A stretch of DNA of 64,000 bases from DATHTS01 sp041940425 (GCA_041940425.1 JBGTSF010000024.1:1-64000); one strand, 5' to 3'; counted from the first letter of the stretch, positions 15,390 through 23,669 are shown. Notes: generated by a model from the letters alone, not told the origin. Numbers and translations are program-made.

Positions 15390-17093
15390 CTAACTTTCCC
15401 TTACGCCAGAAAAATTTATCGGCGCGGGAATGACCGGCGCGCTGACCGTTCCGGTCATCGAATCGCCGTCCGCCGTTCCACTTAAATTCAATTCAACCGT
15501 TTGACCTTGAAAATCTGTTTTGGCAACTGCCGAAAACCTGTTTCCAAAAACTTTCCCGTCCGAAATCTCGCCAGCGCCGAGCATTGACTCCATATTTCCC
15601 GTAACTGTTTCGCCGTTTTGTTCGAGTAAAAGCGAAACCGGAAATTGCTGTCCCTGAAAATCCAGCGTCAAACTCCATTTTCCCGAAACATCAGCGGTTT
15701 CGGTAACTTCCCTGCCGTAGTCTTCCATATTTTTCTGATTTCCGTTTGTGTCAAAAATTTCGATGTCGTCAGCATATTCTTTAACCTGCCGCAGAACTTC
15801 TTCTCCGTCGCCGACGATAACGATGGCGATTTTTTCAGGATCAATATATTTGTTAGCGACTCTCTGCACGTCTTCGGGAGTAATGGCGTTGACATTTTCA
15901 CGATAGGTTTGCAGATAATCTTCCGGCAGATCGTAAATTTTTTGCGAAACGATAAGATTCGTCAAACCTTCCTGCGTTTCCGCGCGAATCGGGAAAACTC
16001 CGGCGAGAAAATTTTTCGCGTCCTGAAGTTCATCTTCGGAAACTTTTTCATCTCGGATTCGGTTTAGCTCGTAAAAAAATTCTTTCAAAGACTCGCCCGT
16101 TACAGCCGTTCTGACTTCGGCGGTCGCTTCGAATTCGCCTGAATATTTTTTCGTATCGAGCCGCGTGTATGCGCCGTAGGTGTAGCCTTTTTCCTCCCGG
16201 AGATTCATAAAAACGCGCGAAGACGCGCCCGCGCCGAGAACCTGATTCATTAGCAAAACACTGAAATAATCGGGATGTGTCCGTTCGATAGCGATGTTTC
16301 CAAGAATGATATTCGACTGCGCCGAACCTGGACGGTCAACGATCGTGAGGGTCCTGGCTTTTCTCTGCGGCAAATCCGTATCCGTTCGATTTTCGACATT
16401 TCCCTTTTGCCAATGACCGTAACGATTTTCGATTTCCTTTAAAATTTCGTCCTTTTCGACATCGCCGACGATTATCAAAATCGCGTTGTTCGGAATAAAT
16501 TTTTGACGGTGAAATTCCTGTAGATCGGTTTTTGAGATTTGTTCAATATCGGAAGGTTTCGGAGAAATTATCGAATAGGGATGTTCACCGTAAAGTATTC
16601 TGGCAAGTTGTTCATTGGCAAGAAAATCGGGCTGCGAACGCTGAATTTTCAAATTTTCGATGGTGTTTTGTTTATATAAACTGAGTTCTTTTTCGGGAAA
16701 GGTCGGAGACAAAACCATTTCGGAAAACAGGCGAAAAATATCGGATGAATAAAGCGATAAACCAGAAGCCGAAACGATTGTAAAATCATTATTCGAACTG
16801 GCACTTATCTTCGCACCGAGTCTCTCAATTTCTTCGGCTAACTGCTGGCTCGTGTAATTTTTCGTTCCTTCATTGAGCATTGAAGCGAGCGCGGCGGTCA
16901 AACCGATATTTTCTTTCGATTCGTCCGCATCGCCCGAAAAAAAAGCGAGCCGGAAATTGACGAGCGGGAGCCGTCTGTTTTCAAAAATTACGATTTTCAA
17001 ACCGTTCGGCAAAACGGTCTCGAACGGTTTGGGAATATCGAATGAAATCGCCGCGAGCGGTTCGGGCGCGTATTTGCGAAATTCTTCGGTCAT
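15390..17093 (-). CDS. M16 peptidase-like protein, non-catalytic subunit with extra C-terminal domain
   Basis: 567 residues. Residues 1-450 have the M16 (pitrilysin/processing-peptidase) fold: FETVLPNGLKIVIFENRRLP, NAILIIVGDVEKDEI and GASSRVFMNLREEKGYTYG. The zinc motif HxxEH is replaced by LTAALASMLNEGT, so it cannot bind zinc and resembles the glycine-rich-loop partner subunit of two-chain M16 enzymes. About 100 added residues (from SGKWSLTLDFQGQQFPVSL) form a beta-rich domain resembling lipocalin-like modules. It lies three bases downstream of the catalytic subunit gene. No signal peptide is seen. Confidence 0.88.
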   Translation of the reverse strand: MTEEFRKYAPEPLAAISFDIPKPFETVLPNGLKIVIFENRRLPLVNFRLAFFSGDADESKENIGLTAALASMLNEGTKNYTSQQLAEEIERLGAKISASSNNDFTIVSASGLSLYSSDIFRLFSEMVLSPTFPEKELSLYKQNTIENLKIQRSQPDFLANEQLARILYGEHPYSIISPKPSDIEQISKTDLQEFHRQKFIPNNAILIIVGDVEKDEILKEIENRYGHWQKGNVENRTDTDLPQRKARTLTIVDRPGSAQSNIILGNIAIERTHPDYFSVLLMNQVLGAGASSRVFMNLREEKGYTYGAYTRLDTKKYSGEFEATAEVRTAVTGESLKEFFYELNRIRDEKVSEDELQDAKNFLAGVFPIRAETQEGLTNLIVSQKIYDLPEDYLQTYRENVNAITPEDVQRVANKYIDPEKIAIVIVGDGEEVLRQVKEYADDIEIFDTNGNQKNMEDYGREVTETADVSGKWSLTLDFQGQQFPVSLLLEQNGETVTGNMESMLGAGEISDGKVFGNRFSAVAKTDFQGQTVELNLSGTADGDSMTGTVSAPVIPAPINFSGVRES

Positions 17094-17096
17094 ATT

Positions 17097-18380
17097 TTAG
17101 TTGGTGTTTTCTCCTTTTGTAACGATGTCGAGGAGCGCGCGGTTTTCGGTATTCAAATATTTTTGCACCGCGTTTTTGATGTCTTCCGCCGAAACGCTCA
17201 AAAGCTCGGCGAGTTCGGAATTGACCAATTTCGGATCGCCGTCATAGAGCGCGTATTCGGCGATCTGCTGGGCGCGGTTCAATGACGATTGTCTGATGCG
17301 AACCGCTCTTTTTATCAATTGATTGCGAAGTTTCTGCATTTCGTCCGATCTCGGTCCGTTTTCAGCAATATCAACGATTTCGCGCATAATCGTTTCGCGG
17401 ATCTTACTCAGGTCTTTTTCCGGCTTTGGAATCGCCCCGATCGCCACGCCCGATGGTCCGCGGCGCTCGTCGGTAAATCCGAAAAGCTGAACAACCGATT
17501 CTTCGCCTTTGTAAAGTTTTTGGTAAAGCCGGGAACTATCGCCGTCATAGAGAAGTTTTCCGCCTAAATAAAGCGCGTAAAATTCGGGCGTGCGGCGGGG
17601 CGGGATTTTCCAGCCGAGCAAAAACGCCGGAAAAGGCGCGAGCGGGTCTTCGTATTCCTGATATGTATCGGAAACTTCTACCGGTTCTTCGACATCAATT
17701 TTCGGAGGAAGCGGCTGAGACGGAATCGAACCGAAATATTTTTCTACAAGTTCGATCGTTTTTTCTCTATCAAACGCGCCGGAAATTACCAGAACGGCGT
17801 TGTTTGGCGCGTAATAGATTCGGAAAAATTCCTGCACGTCTTCGACCGTCGCGTCGTCGAGGTCTTCCATCGAACCGATGGTCGAATGCGCGTTGGCGAA
17901 ATTTTTGTAAACCATCGAGGTCAAAAGATCGAACACCTGTCCGTAAGGCTGATTGTCGTAGCGCAGGCGTTTTTCTTCCTTGACGGCTTCGCGCTGGTTG
18001 TCGAGATTTTCCTGCGTCACGGCGAGCGAGCGCATTCGGTCGGATTCGAGCCAGAGCGCGAGCGGCAGTTGATTTGCCGGGAGCGTTTCATAATAATTTG
18101 TCCGCTCCGAAGAAGTCGTCCCGTTCATCGTTCCGCCGGCTTTCATAATATATTGAAAATGTCCGGCTTTCGGCACGTTTTCCGAGCCTTGAAACATCAT
18201 ATGTTCGAACAGATGCGCGAAACCCGTCCGCCCTTCACGCTCGTTCCGCGAGCCGACATCATAATAAACCGCGACCGATACGACCGGAATCGTATTGTCG
18301 GGATTTAAGACGACGCGCAGACCGTTTTTCAATGTATATTCTTCAATTTCTAAATCAGGTAATGAAAAATTTTCAGACAT
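17097..18380 (-). CDS. M16 zinc peptidase, catalytic subunit
   Basis: 427 residues with the inverted zinc motif HLFEH (H56, E59, H60) in GFAHLFEHMMFQGSENVP and the distal Glu in EEKRLRYDNQPYG. The start matches the family (YTLKNGLRVVLNPDNT). There is no signal peptide, so a cytoplasmic peptidase acting with the next gene's product is likely. The pair forms a two-gene operon on the minus strand, as in other two-subunit bacterial M16 enzymes. Known members degrade or process peptides; the target here is unknown. Confidence 0.93.
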   Translation of the reverse strand: MSENFSLPDLEIEEYTLKNGLRVVLNPDNTIPVVSVAVYYDVGSRNEREGRTGFAHLFEHMMFQGSENVPKAGHFQYIMKAGGTMNGTTSSERTNYYETLPANQLPLALWLESDRMRSLAVTQENLDNQREAVKEEKRLRYDNQPYGQVFDLLTSMVYKNFANAHSTIGSMEDLDDATVEDVQEFFRIYYAPNNAVLVISGAFDREKTIELVEKYFGSIPSQPLPPKIDVEEPVEVSDTYQEYEDPLAPFPAFLLGWKIPPRRTPEFYALYLGGKLLYDGDSSRLYQKLYKGEESVVQLFGFTDERRGPSGVAIGAIPKPEKDLSKIRETIMREIVDIAENGPRSDEMQKLRNQLIKRAVRIRQSSLNRAQQIAEYALYDGDPKLVNSELAELLSVSAEDIKNAVQKYLNTENRALLDIVTKGENTN

Positions 18381-18498
18381 AATTTTAATGCAACATCCAA
18401 GTTTCTAAATAAATCAAAGCATTTTACCGGACAAAAATCAACGAACCGGGTTTTATTTGTGAATGCTTCGGTTTTGTTTCCAATAGGCGAGATCAAAC

Positions 18499-18528
18499 TT
18501 GACATTTTTTTGTCTGATTCGGTATTTT
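18499..18528 (+). promoter_or_regulatory. Promoter of tRNA-Val (and perhaps the thrS operon)
   Basis: A perfect TTGACA (18499-18504) stands 18 bp before TATTTT (18523-18528), with the tRNA beginning 35 bases later. There is no room for another promoter between the tRNA and the Thr leader peptide, so the thrS operon may be read through from here. Confidence 0.6.
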
Positions 18529-18563
18529 AATAGTTCGCTTTTTTTTATTTAGGCGAAACGGAT

Positions 18564-18638
<75 letters not shown>

Positions 18639-18649
18639 ACTTTTTATTT

Positions 18650-18792
18650 TTCGATAAGATGCTTTCAAAGAACTTTGCATCATTTTTGCGAACTACTACG
18701 ACGCGCTAAACGCGGCGCGTTAGACGAGCGTTTATTTTTGAAACGCTCAGGCAAAGTCGCTCTTATCGGATCAAATCTTTTTAGTAGTAGTT
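18650..18792 (+). promoter_or_regulatory. Structured thrS leader with alternative pairings
   Basis: Pairings read by eye: 18652-18659 with 18761-18768 (CGATAAGA/TCTTATCG); the Thr-codon segment AACTACTAC (18691-18699) with GTAGTAGTT (18784-18792); ACGCGC/GCGCGT (18701-18706, 18715-18720); GAGCGTTT/AAACGCTC (18726-18733, 18741-18748). TAAACGC (18707-18713) can also pair with GCGTTTA (18728-18734), competing with the last hairpin. The first two pairings cross, so they form a pseudoknot or exclude each other. No strong terminator is seen, so the output (transcription, Rho or translation) is open. Confidence 0.55.
18659..18709 (+). CDS. Threonine leader peptide of the thrS operon
   Basis: A 16-codon frame, MLSKNFASFLRTTTTR, starts 21 bases after tRNA-Val and ends 183 bases before thrS. 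It has four consecutive Thr codons (ACT ACT ACG ACG, 18692-18703) just before its stop. A Thr run directly upstream of threonyl-tRNA synthetase is what a ribosome-stalling leader sensing charged tRNA-Thr would look like. There is no good Shine-Dalgarno (only GATAAG before the ATG). The Thr codons themselves lie in a segment able to pair with downstream RNA. No homologous leader is known to me for thrS, which in E. coli is controlled by ThrRS binding its own mRNA. Confidence 0.7.
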   Translation: MLSKNFASFLRTTTTR

Positions 18793-18892
18793 AAGTTGTT
18801 AATCGTTAGTTGTTAAAAAGTTACTTGATCTGAAAACGGCTTTGTAATAGAAAGTTTTTTCAGCAGATTTACAATTAATCATTAACAAATGT

Positions 18893-20875
18893 ATGAGCGA
18901 ATTAAATTTAAAATACGGCGAGAATCAAAAAAGCATTCCCGCGCCCGCGAGCGTGATTGATGCCCTGAAGGCGTTTGACCGCGATGCGGCGAAAAAGTCG
19001 CTTGCCGCCAAATTGAACGGCGAGGAAGTTGATCTCAATAAACAGCTCGAAGCGACCGATCAGGTTCTGTCAATCGAACCGATCTTGCCTGAAACGCGCG
19101 ACGGTTTGGAGGTTATTCGTCATTCTACCGCTCATCTTCTCGCGGCGGCGGTTTTGGATCTGTTTCCGGGAACAAAACTCGGGGTCGGTCCGGCTTTGAT
19201 GGAAGACCCGCGTTACGGATTTTACTATGACGTGATCGCGCCGCGCACTCTGACCGAAGCCGATCTGCCGGTCATCGAAAAGAAAATGCGCGAATTGCAA
19301 AAACGCAATCTGCCGTATCGCCGCGAAGATGTTGATAAAGCAAAAATTTTAGGTATTTTCAAAGAGCGCGACGAACCGCTTAAATGCGAACTGATTGACG
19401 AAAAAGTTTCCGACACGGCGAGCATTTACTATATAGACAATTCGCCGTTTATTGATTTCTGTCTCGGTCCGCACGTTCCGCACACCGGGAAATTGAAGGC
19501 ATTTAAACTGCTTGCATTGAGCGGCGCGTATTGGAAAGGCGATGCGGAAAACGAGCAGATGCAGAGAATCTACGGAACTGCGTTTGCCACTCAGGAAGAA
19601 CTCGACGCATGGGTGCGGCAGCGTGAAGAAGCCGAGCGGCGCGATCATCGCCGTTTGGGAAGAGAATTGGATTTGTTCTCGATTCAGGACGAATACGGCA
19701 AAGGTTTAGTGTTCTGGCATCCGAAAGGAAGTATCATTCGGATGGAAATGGAAAATTTTCTGCGTGAGCAGTTGCAGAAACAGGAATACAGTTTCGTCGT
19801 TACGCCGCACATCGCGAAACGCGAACTCTGGCAGGTCAGCGGACACGAACAAAACTACGGCGATTCCATGTTTACGCCGACACATATCGTCGGCGATGAA
19901 GACGAACAGTTTCGGCTCAAACCGATGAACTGCCCGTTTCATATCGGAATTTACAAGGCTTCGCCGAAATCATACCGCGATCTGCCGCAGAGATATTCGG
20001 AAATGGGAACGGTTTACCGCGCCGAGCTTTCGGGAACTCTTCACGGTTTGATGCGCGTGCGCGGTTTTACGGTTGACGACGCGCATCTTTTCGTCCGCCC
20101 CGATCAGGCGCACGAGGAACTCGGTAAATGTTTCGATCTGGCATTGTTCGTCTTTAATACTTACGGATTTGAAAAAGTGAAATTCGAACTCTCGGTGCGC
20201 GGAGGCGCGGACAACAAAGGTTATCTCGGTTCGGATGAAGATTGGGAATACGCGGAAAAAGTTCTGGCGGAGGTTTTGACAGAACGCAATATCGAGTTCG
20301 AACGTATCGAGGGCGAAGGAGCGTTTTACGGACCGAAAATTGACATCAAGATCGAAGACGCGATCGGGCGCATCTGGCAGTTAGGAACAATTCAATATGA
20401 CTTTAATTTGCCGGAACGGTTCGAACTTGAATATACGGGCGAAGACGGTCAGAGACATCGCCCGGTGATGATTCACCGCGCGCTGTTCGGTTCGGTCGAG
20501 AGATTTTTCGGAATTTTGGTCGAACATTATGCCGGAGCATTCCCGTTCTGGCTCGCGCCGGTGCAGATTATCGTTCTGCCGATTACGGACAGAATTAACG
20601 AATACGCTGAAAAAACCGCAAAAGAATTAAAAGACGCGGGATTTCGTGTTGAAGTAAATTTAAAATCTGATAAAATCGGTGCAAAAATACGCGAAGCGCA
20701 ATTGCAGAAAGTTCCTTTTATGCTCGTGCTTGGCGACAAGGAACTCGAAGAAAACAAAATCGCGGTTCGTGAAAAAGTAAAAGGCGACATCGGACAGATG
20801 ACGCTCGAAGAATTTAAGGAAATGGCGCAAAAGTTGAAAGATACACGCGCTTTGGAAAGTTTGGAGAGTTCGTAG
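18893..20875 (+). CDS. thrS: Threonyl-tRNA synthetase
   Basis: Class II synthetase charging tRNA-Thr. 660 residues: TGS domain (1-65), editing domain with HSTAH at 77-81 and CLGPHVPHTG, then the catalytic core with MNCPFHIGIYK, YRAELSGTLHGLMRVRGFT, GPKIDI and VMIHRALFGSVERFFGIL. The C-terminal anticodon-binding domain contains VNLKSDKIGAKIREAQLQK. All expected motifs are intact. The start lacks a Shine-Dalgarno. It opens the classical order thrS-infC-rpmI-rplT-pheS-pheT. Its last codons form the first arm of a long inverted repeat with the spacer before infC. Confidence 0.97.
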   Translation: MSELNLKYGENQKSIPAPASVIDALKAFDRDAAKKSLAAKLNGEEVDLNKQLEATDQVLSIEPILPETRDGLEVIRHSTAHLLAAAVLDLFPGTKLGVGPALMEDPRYGFYYDVIAPRTLTEADLPVIEKKMRELQKRNLPYRREDVDKAKILGIFKERDEPLKCELIDEKVSDTASIYYIDNSPFIDFCLGPHVPHTGKLKAFKLLALSGAYWKGDAENEQMQRIYGTAFATQEELDAWVRQREEAERRDHRRLGRELDLFSIQDEYGKGLVFWHPKGSIIRMEMENFLREQLQKQEYSFVVTPHIAKRELWQVSGHEQNYGDSMFTPTHIVGDEDEQFRLKPMNCPFHIGIYKASPKSYRDLPQRYSEMGTVYRAELSGTLHGLMRVRGFTVDDAHLFVRPDQAHEELGKCFDLALFVFNTYGFEKVKFELSVRGGADNKGYLGSDEDWEYAEKVLAEVLTERNIEFERIEGEGAFYGPKIDIKIEDAIGRIWQLGTIQYDFNLPERFELEYTGEDGQRHRPVMIHRALFGSVERFFGILVEHYAGAFPFWLAPVQIIVLPITDRINEYAEKTAKELKDAGFRVEVNLKSDKIGAKIREAQLQKVPFMLVLGDKELEENKIAVREKVKGDIGQMTLEEFKEMAQKLKDTRALESLESS

Positions 20876-20933
20876 AGTTCAGGGAGTTCATAGAGTTTCT
20901 TTAACTCTCCAAACTCTATGAACTCTCCAAACT
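20858..20933. repeat. Imperfect inverted repeat of 9-nt words between thrS and infC
   Basis: The word GAGTT recurs every 9 bases (20866, 20875, 20884, 20893) and is answered by AACTC words on the other side. The 31-base arms 20858-20888 and 20903-20933 pair with four mismatches. A shorter alternative stem (20882-20898 with 20911-20927) excludes the long one. There is no T tract. It ends 16 bases before the infC Shine-Dalgarno. Confidence 0.85.
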
Positions 20934-20961
20934 CGCAACTTAAAAATTTGGAGGTAAGTTT

Positions 20962-21552
20962 ATCGCTAAAAGAAAACATTTTCGTCCGCGTCAGAGAGGA
21001 CCTCAGCATCGCACGAATGAAAGGATTCGCATTCCGGCGGTTCGCGTGATTGATGAGGACGGAGAACAAATCGGAGTAATGGACACCCGCGATGCGATTC
21101 AACGCGCACGGGACATGGGCTTGGATCTCGTTGAGATCGCGCCCAATGCTAAACCGCCGGTTTGTAAAATTATTGATTACGGCAAGTTTCTTTACGAAGA
21201 AAAGAAAAAAGCCGCCGAACTCAAAAAGAAGCAAACGACCGTTACGGTCAAAGAGATCAAATTTCGCCCGGCGACCGACGATCACGATTACGGCTACCGG
21301 ATGGAACGCGCCCGCGAATGGATCGCGGACGGCGACAAGGTGAGAGCGACGATCTCTTTTCGCGGACGGGAAATGACGCACCGCGAACTCGGCGCGGCGA
21401 TTTTGGAAAAACTTCGGGTTGATCTCGAAGACATCGCCGAACTCGAAGTCAGACCGAAAATGGAAGGCTACCAGATGTTTTCGATATTTGTTCCGAAAAA
21501 GAATAAAACCGACAAGAAACCGAATGAATCGAATCAAAGTCAGGAACAGTAA
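20962..21552 (+). CDS. infC: Translation initiation factor IF-3 (AUC start)
   Basis: IF-3 binds the 30S subunit and rejects wrong start codons. The frame continues upstream of the first GTG (21046) with no other start except ATC at 20962, which has GGAGG (20950-20954) 7 bases ahead. This start gives the complete N-domain (IAKRKHFRPRQRG, then RTNERIRIPAVRVIDEDGEQIGVMDTRDA) and 196 residues; from 21046 the first strand would be lost. Non-canonical AUU/AUC starts in infC let IF-3 repress its own mRNA. The C-domain (KEIKFRPATDDHDY, ISFRGREMTHRELG) is intact. It is followed by rpmI and rplT. Confidence 0.93.
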   Translation: MAKRKHFRPRQRGPQHRTNERIRIPAVRVIDEDGEQIGVMDTRDAIQRARDMGLDLVEIAPNAKPPVCKIIDYGKFLYEEKKKAAELKKKQTTVTVKEIKFRPATDDHDYGYRMERAREWIADGDKVRATISFRGREMTHRELGAAILEKLRVDLEDIAELEVRPKMEGYQMFSIFVPKKNKTDKKPNESNQSQEQ

Positions 21553-21591
21553 TTTTTAAGAAGATTTTAATAAGCAAGGAGATTTAAAAAA

Positions 21592-21795
21592 ATGCCAAAA
21601 TTAAAAACACATAAAGGCGCGGCGAAACGCTTTCGCTTTACCGCAACCGGTAAGATCAAACGCGGAAAATCGCACGCCCGACATATTTTGACCAAAAAAA
21701 CGGCAAAGCGTAAACGCAAGCTGGATCAGGACACATACGTATCGGAAGGCGATCAAAAGCGCGTCGAAAAGATGCTGCCGTATGGAAGAAACTAA
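21592..21795 (+). CDS. rpmI: 50S ribosomal protein L35
   Basis: 67 residues, very basic, with the family pattern MPKLKTHKGAAKRFRFTATG and KRGKSHARHILTKK. AAGGAG lies before the ATG. It lies between infC and rplT as usual. The last Asn is preceded by LPYGRN, a normal L35 ending. It is a component of the large subunit. Confidence 0.96.
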   Translation: MPKLKTHKGAAKRFRFTATGKIKRGKSHARHILTKKTAKRKRKLDQDTYVSEGDQKRVEKMLPYGRN

Positions 21796-21804
21796 AGAAT
21801 TTTC

Positions 21805-21885
21805 GATTTGCGATTGCCGATTTGCGATTTAATTTTTGTTTTAATAATTTTATAAATCGCAAATCGCAAATTGAAAATCGCAAAT
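21805..21885. repeat. Heptanucleotide tandem words forming an inverted repeat, rpmI-rplT spacer
   Basis: Four 7-mers of the type GATTTGC (21805-21831) face five of the type CAAATCG (21853-21885). Thirteen bases pair perfectly (21819-21831 with 21853-21865), and further pairs with gaps extend out to about 21801/21883. It ends eight bases before the rplT Shine-Dalgarno, where E. coli-like L20 control could operate, but the sequence itself looks like a repeat expansion. Confidence 0.85.
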
Positions 21886-21903
21886 TTCTAAAGGAGTGAA
21901 AAA

Positions 21904-22275
21904 ATGCCAAGAGCAAAACGTGGAAACAAGCGTCTGGAAAAACGCAAAAAGATATTAGCCTTAGCCAAAGGCTACCGGGGAACAAAATCGAAACTGTATC
22001 GTTCCGCCAAAGAATCGGTTGAAAGAGGTCTGAATTTCGCCTATACGGGCAGAAAATTGAAAAAACGCGATTTTCGCCGTTTGTGGATCGTCCGCATCAA
22101 CGCGGCGTGCCGTCTGAACGATATGAAATATTCGCAGTTTATGCACGGCTTAAAACTTGCCGGCGTCGAACTCGACCGCAAAGTTTTAGCCGACCTCGCC
22201 GTCAAACAGCCCGAATCTTTTGCGGTTCTGGCAGGACAAGCCAAGGACGCAATCAGCAAACAACCGGAAGCATAG
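21904..22275 (+). CDS. rplT: 50S ribosomal protein L20
   Basis: 123 residues: MPRAKRGNKRLEKRKKILAL, AKGYRGTKSKLYRSAKESVERGL with family RDRRKRKR-like basic segments, RRLWIVRINAACRLNDMKYS and the C-terminal globular part. L20 is needed for early 50S assembly and in several bacteria represses its own operon through mRNA binding. AAGGAG precedes the ATG. A terminator follows 22 bases after its stop. Confidence 0.97.
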   Translation: MPRAKRGNKRLEKRKKILALAKGYRGTKSKLYRSAKESVERGLNFAYTGRKLKKRDFRRLWIVRINAACRLNDMKYSQFMHGLKLAGVELDRKVLADLAVKQPESFAVLAGQAKDAISKQPEA

Positions 22276-22297
22276 GTAGTGCTGAAACTGAAAATCA

Positions 22298-22334
22298 AAA
22301 GCGTTCGGGCTAATGTTCGGACGCTTTGTTTTTT
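22298..22334 (+). terminator. Terminator after rplT
   Basis: Ten-base arms AAAGCGTTCG (22298-22307) and CGGACGCTTT (22318-22327), with one T-G wobble, are followed by G and six T. It separates the ribosomal protein genes from pheS, so pheS probably has its own promoter or depends on read-through. Confidence 0.8.
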
Positions 22335-22385
22335 GCGGTTTGTTTGTTTGTAAATCTTTGAATACAATTTATTTGAAAGTATTTT

Positions 22386-22568
22386 GTGAAAAGAAAATGT
22401 GCAAAACTCTTAACTTCAATCGGACTGTTTTGTTGTTTTATTTCACTCCTATTTTTAATTTTTAATTTGAAATTTCAAACTGATATTTTTCTGATTTTGT
22501 TTTCGATCATTTTGGTTGCGGGAATCATTTTGATAATTTCATCATTTGCGTATTACACGGAAATTTAG
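22386..22568 (+). CDS. Possible small two-helix membrane protein
   Basis: 60 codons from a GTG start: KLLTSIGLFCCFISLLFLIF and FLILFSIILVAGIILIISSF are two transmembrane-length hydrophobic stretches. There is no clear Shine-Dalgarno and the region is AT-rich, so hydrophobic codons are easily produced by chance. It ends three bases before the pheS ATG. It is not recognised as a family. It could be a real small membrane protein or simply leader sequence; its many Phe codons reflect T-richness and follow, rather than precede, the terminator. Confidence 0.35.
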   Translation: MKRKCAKLLTSIGLFCCFISLLFLIFNLKFQTDIFLILFSIILVAGIILIISSFAYYTEI

Positions 22569-22571
22569 TTT

Positions 22572-23669
22572 ATGTCGGAAGAAAAAAAATTGGTCGAACA
22601 GATCGGCGAAAAGTTTTCGAAAGAATTCGAGCCGTTCGTTGATTTAAAAAATAAACTCAACAGCCTGAGTTTGTCGGTCGCTGAAAATCTGCAAAAAGAG
22701 ATCGGCGAATTTAAAACCAAACACACGGGCAAAAAGTCGGAAATCGCCAACGCGAAAAAACTGATCGGTCGCGTCGCGCCCGAAGAACGCGGGGCGTTCG
22801 GACAGTTTGTTCAATCGGTCGAAAAAAAGATCGTTTCTAAGATCGAAGAAGCCGAAAGCAATTTAAACGAATATATTACGCAGGCGAAAACCGAACGCGA
22901 AAGATTAGACGTAACGCTTCCCGGTCGCCGTCCGCGCGTCGGTCATTTGCATCCGTTGACACTTCTGCGGCAAAGAATCGAAGACATATTCGTTTCGATG
23001 GGCTACGCAATCGAAGATGACCGCGAGATCGAAACCGACTATTACAATTTCGACGCGCTCAATATTCCCGAAGGTCATCCGGCGCGCGAATCACAGGACA
23101 CTTTTTATACGACGAACGGTTTTGCACTTCGCTCGCAGACTTCAACCGTGCAAATCCGTGCGATGGAAAGGCGCGGTGTGCCGATCCGCATTATCGCGCC
23201 GGGAAAAGTCTTCCGCCGCGACACGCCCGATATGACGCACGTTCCGATGTTTCACCAGATCGAAGGCTTATGTGTGGACAAAGGCATCACGATGGCGCAT
23301 CTCAAAGGCACGGTCGCCGAATGGCTGAGACGACTTTTCGGCAAAGACACGCGCATTCGTTTTCGTCCATCATACTTCCCTTTCACCGAGCCGAGCGCGG
23401 AATTCGATTTTTCCTGTTTCAAATGCGGCGGCACAGGCGAATTTGAAAACGCGCGTTGCCGCCCGTGCAAAGGTTCGGGCTGGATTGAACTCGGCGGTTC
23501 GGGAATGGTTCATCCGAACGTTCTTCGCGCATGCAATGTTGATCCGCAGGTTTATTCCGGCTTCGCCTTCGGCTTCGGGCTGGAAAGAATGTGCGCTCTG
23601 ATGTATTCGCTCGACGATATTCGTTTGATGTTTGAAAACGATGTCAGATTTTTGGAACAATTCAGGTAA
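22572..23669 (+). CDS. pheS: Phenylalanyl-tRNA synthetase alpha subunit
   Basis: Class II catalytic subunit of the alpha2-beta2 enzyme charging tRNA-Phe. 365 residues: an N-terminal coiled coil (residues 1-110), then HPLTLLRQRIEDIFVSMGY, DYYNFDALNIPEGHPAR, the motif 2 region VFRRDTPDMTHVPMFHQIEG, a CFKCGGTGEF Cys pair and GFAFGFGLERMCALMY (motif 3). All the catalytic parts are present. Its partner pheT is separated from it by three unrelated genes (23721-26375), which is unusual. Confidence 0.96.
   Translation: MSEEKKLVEQIGEKFSKEFEPFVDLKNKLNSLSLSVAENLQKEIGEFKTKHTGKKSEIANAKKLIGRVAPEERGAFGQFVQSVEKKIVSKIEEAESNLNEYITQAKTERERLDVTLPGRRPRVGHLHPLTLLRQRIEDIFVSMGYAIEDDREIETDYYNFDALNIPEGHPARESQDTFYTTNGFALRSQTSTVQIRAMERRGVPIRIIAPGKVFRRDTPDMTHVPMFHQIEGLCVDKGITMAHLKGTVAEWLRRLFGKDTRIRFRPSYFPFTEPSAEFDFSCFKCGGTGEFENARCRPCKGSGWIELGGSGMVHPNVLRACNVDPQVYSGFAFGFGLERMCALMYSLDDIRLMFENDVRFLEQFR

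Noticed and set aside
18639..18892. T-box riboswitch upstream of thrS
   Set aside because: The T-box consensus (GGTGGNACCRCG-like) and a specifier hairpin are absent; the Thr-codon leader peptide explains the region better.
20527..21537. 336-codon frame on the minus strand over thrS/infC
   Set aside because: A shadow of the two conserved plus-strand genes; its composition reflects their reverse complement.
22313..22475. Phe-rich short frame before pheS as a leader peptide
   Set aside because: It starts inside the terminator hairpin, and its Phe codons come from T-rich sequence; position and order do not fit attenuation.
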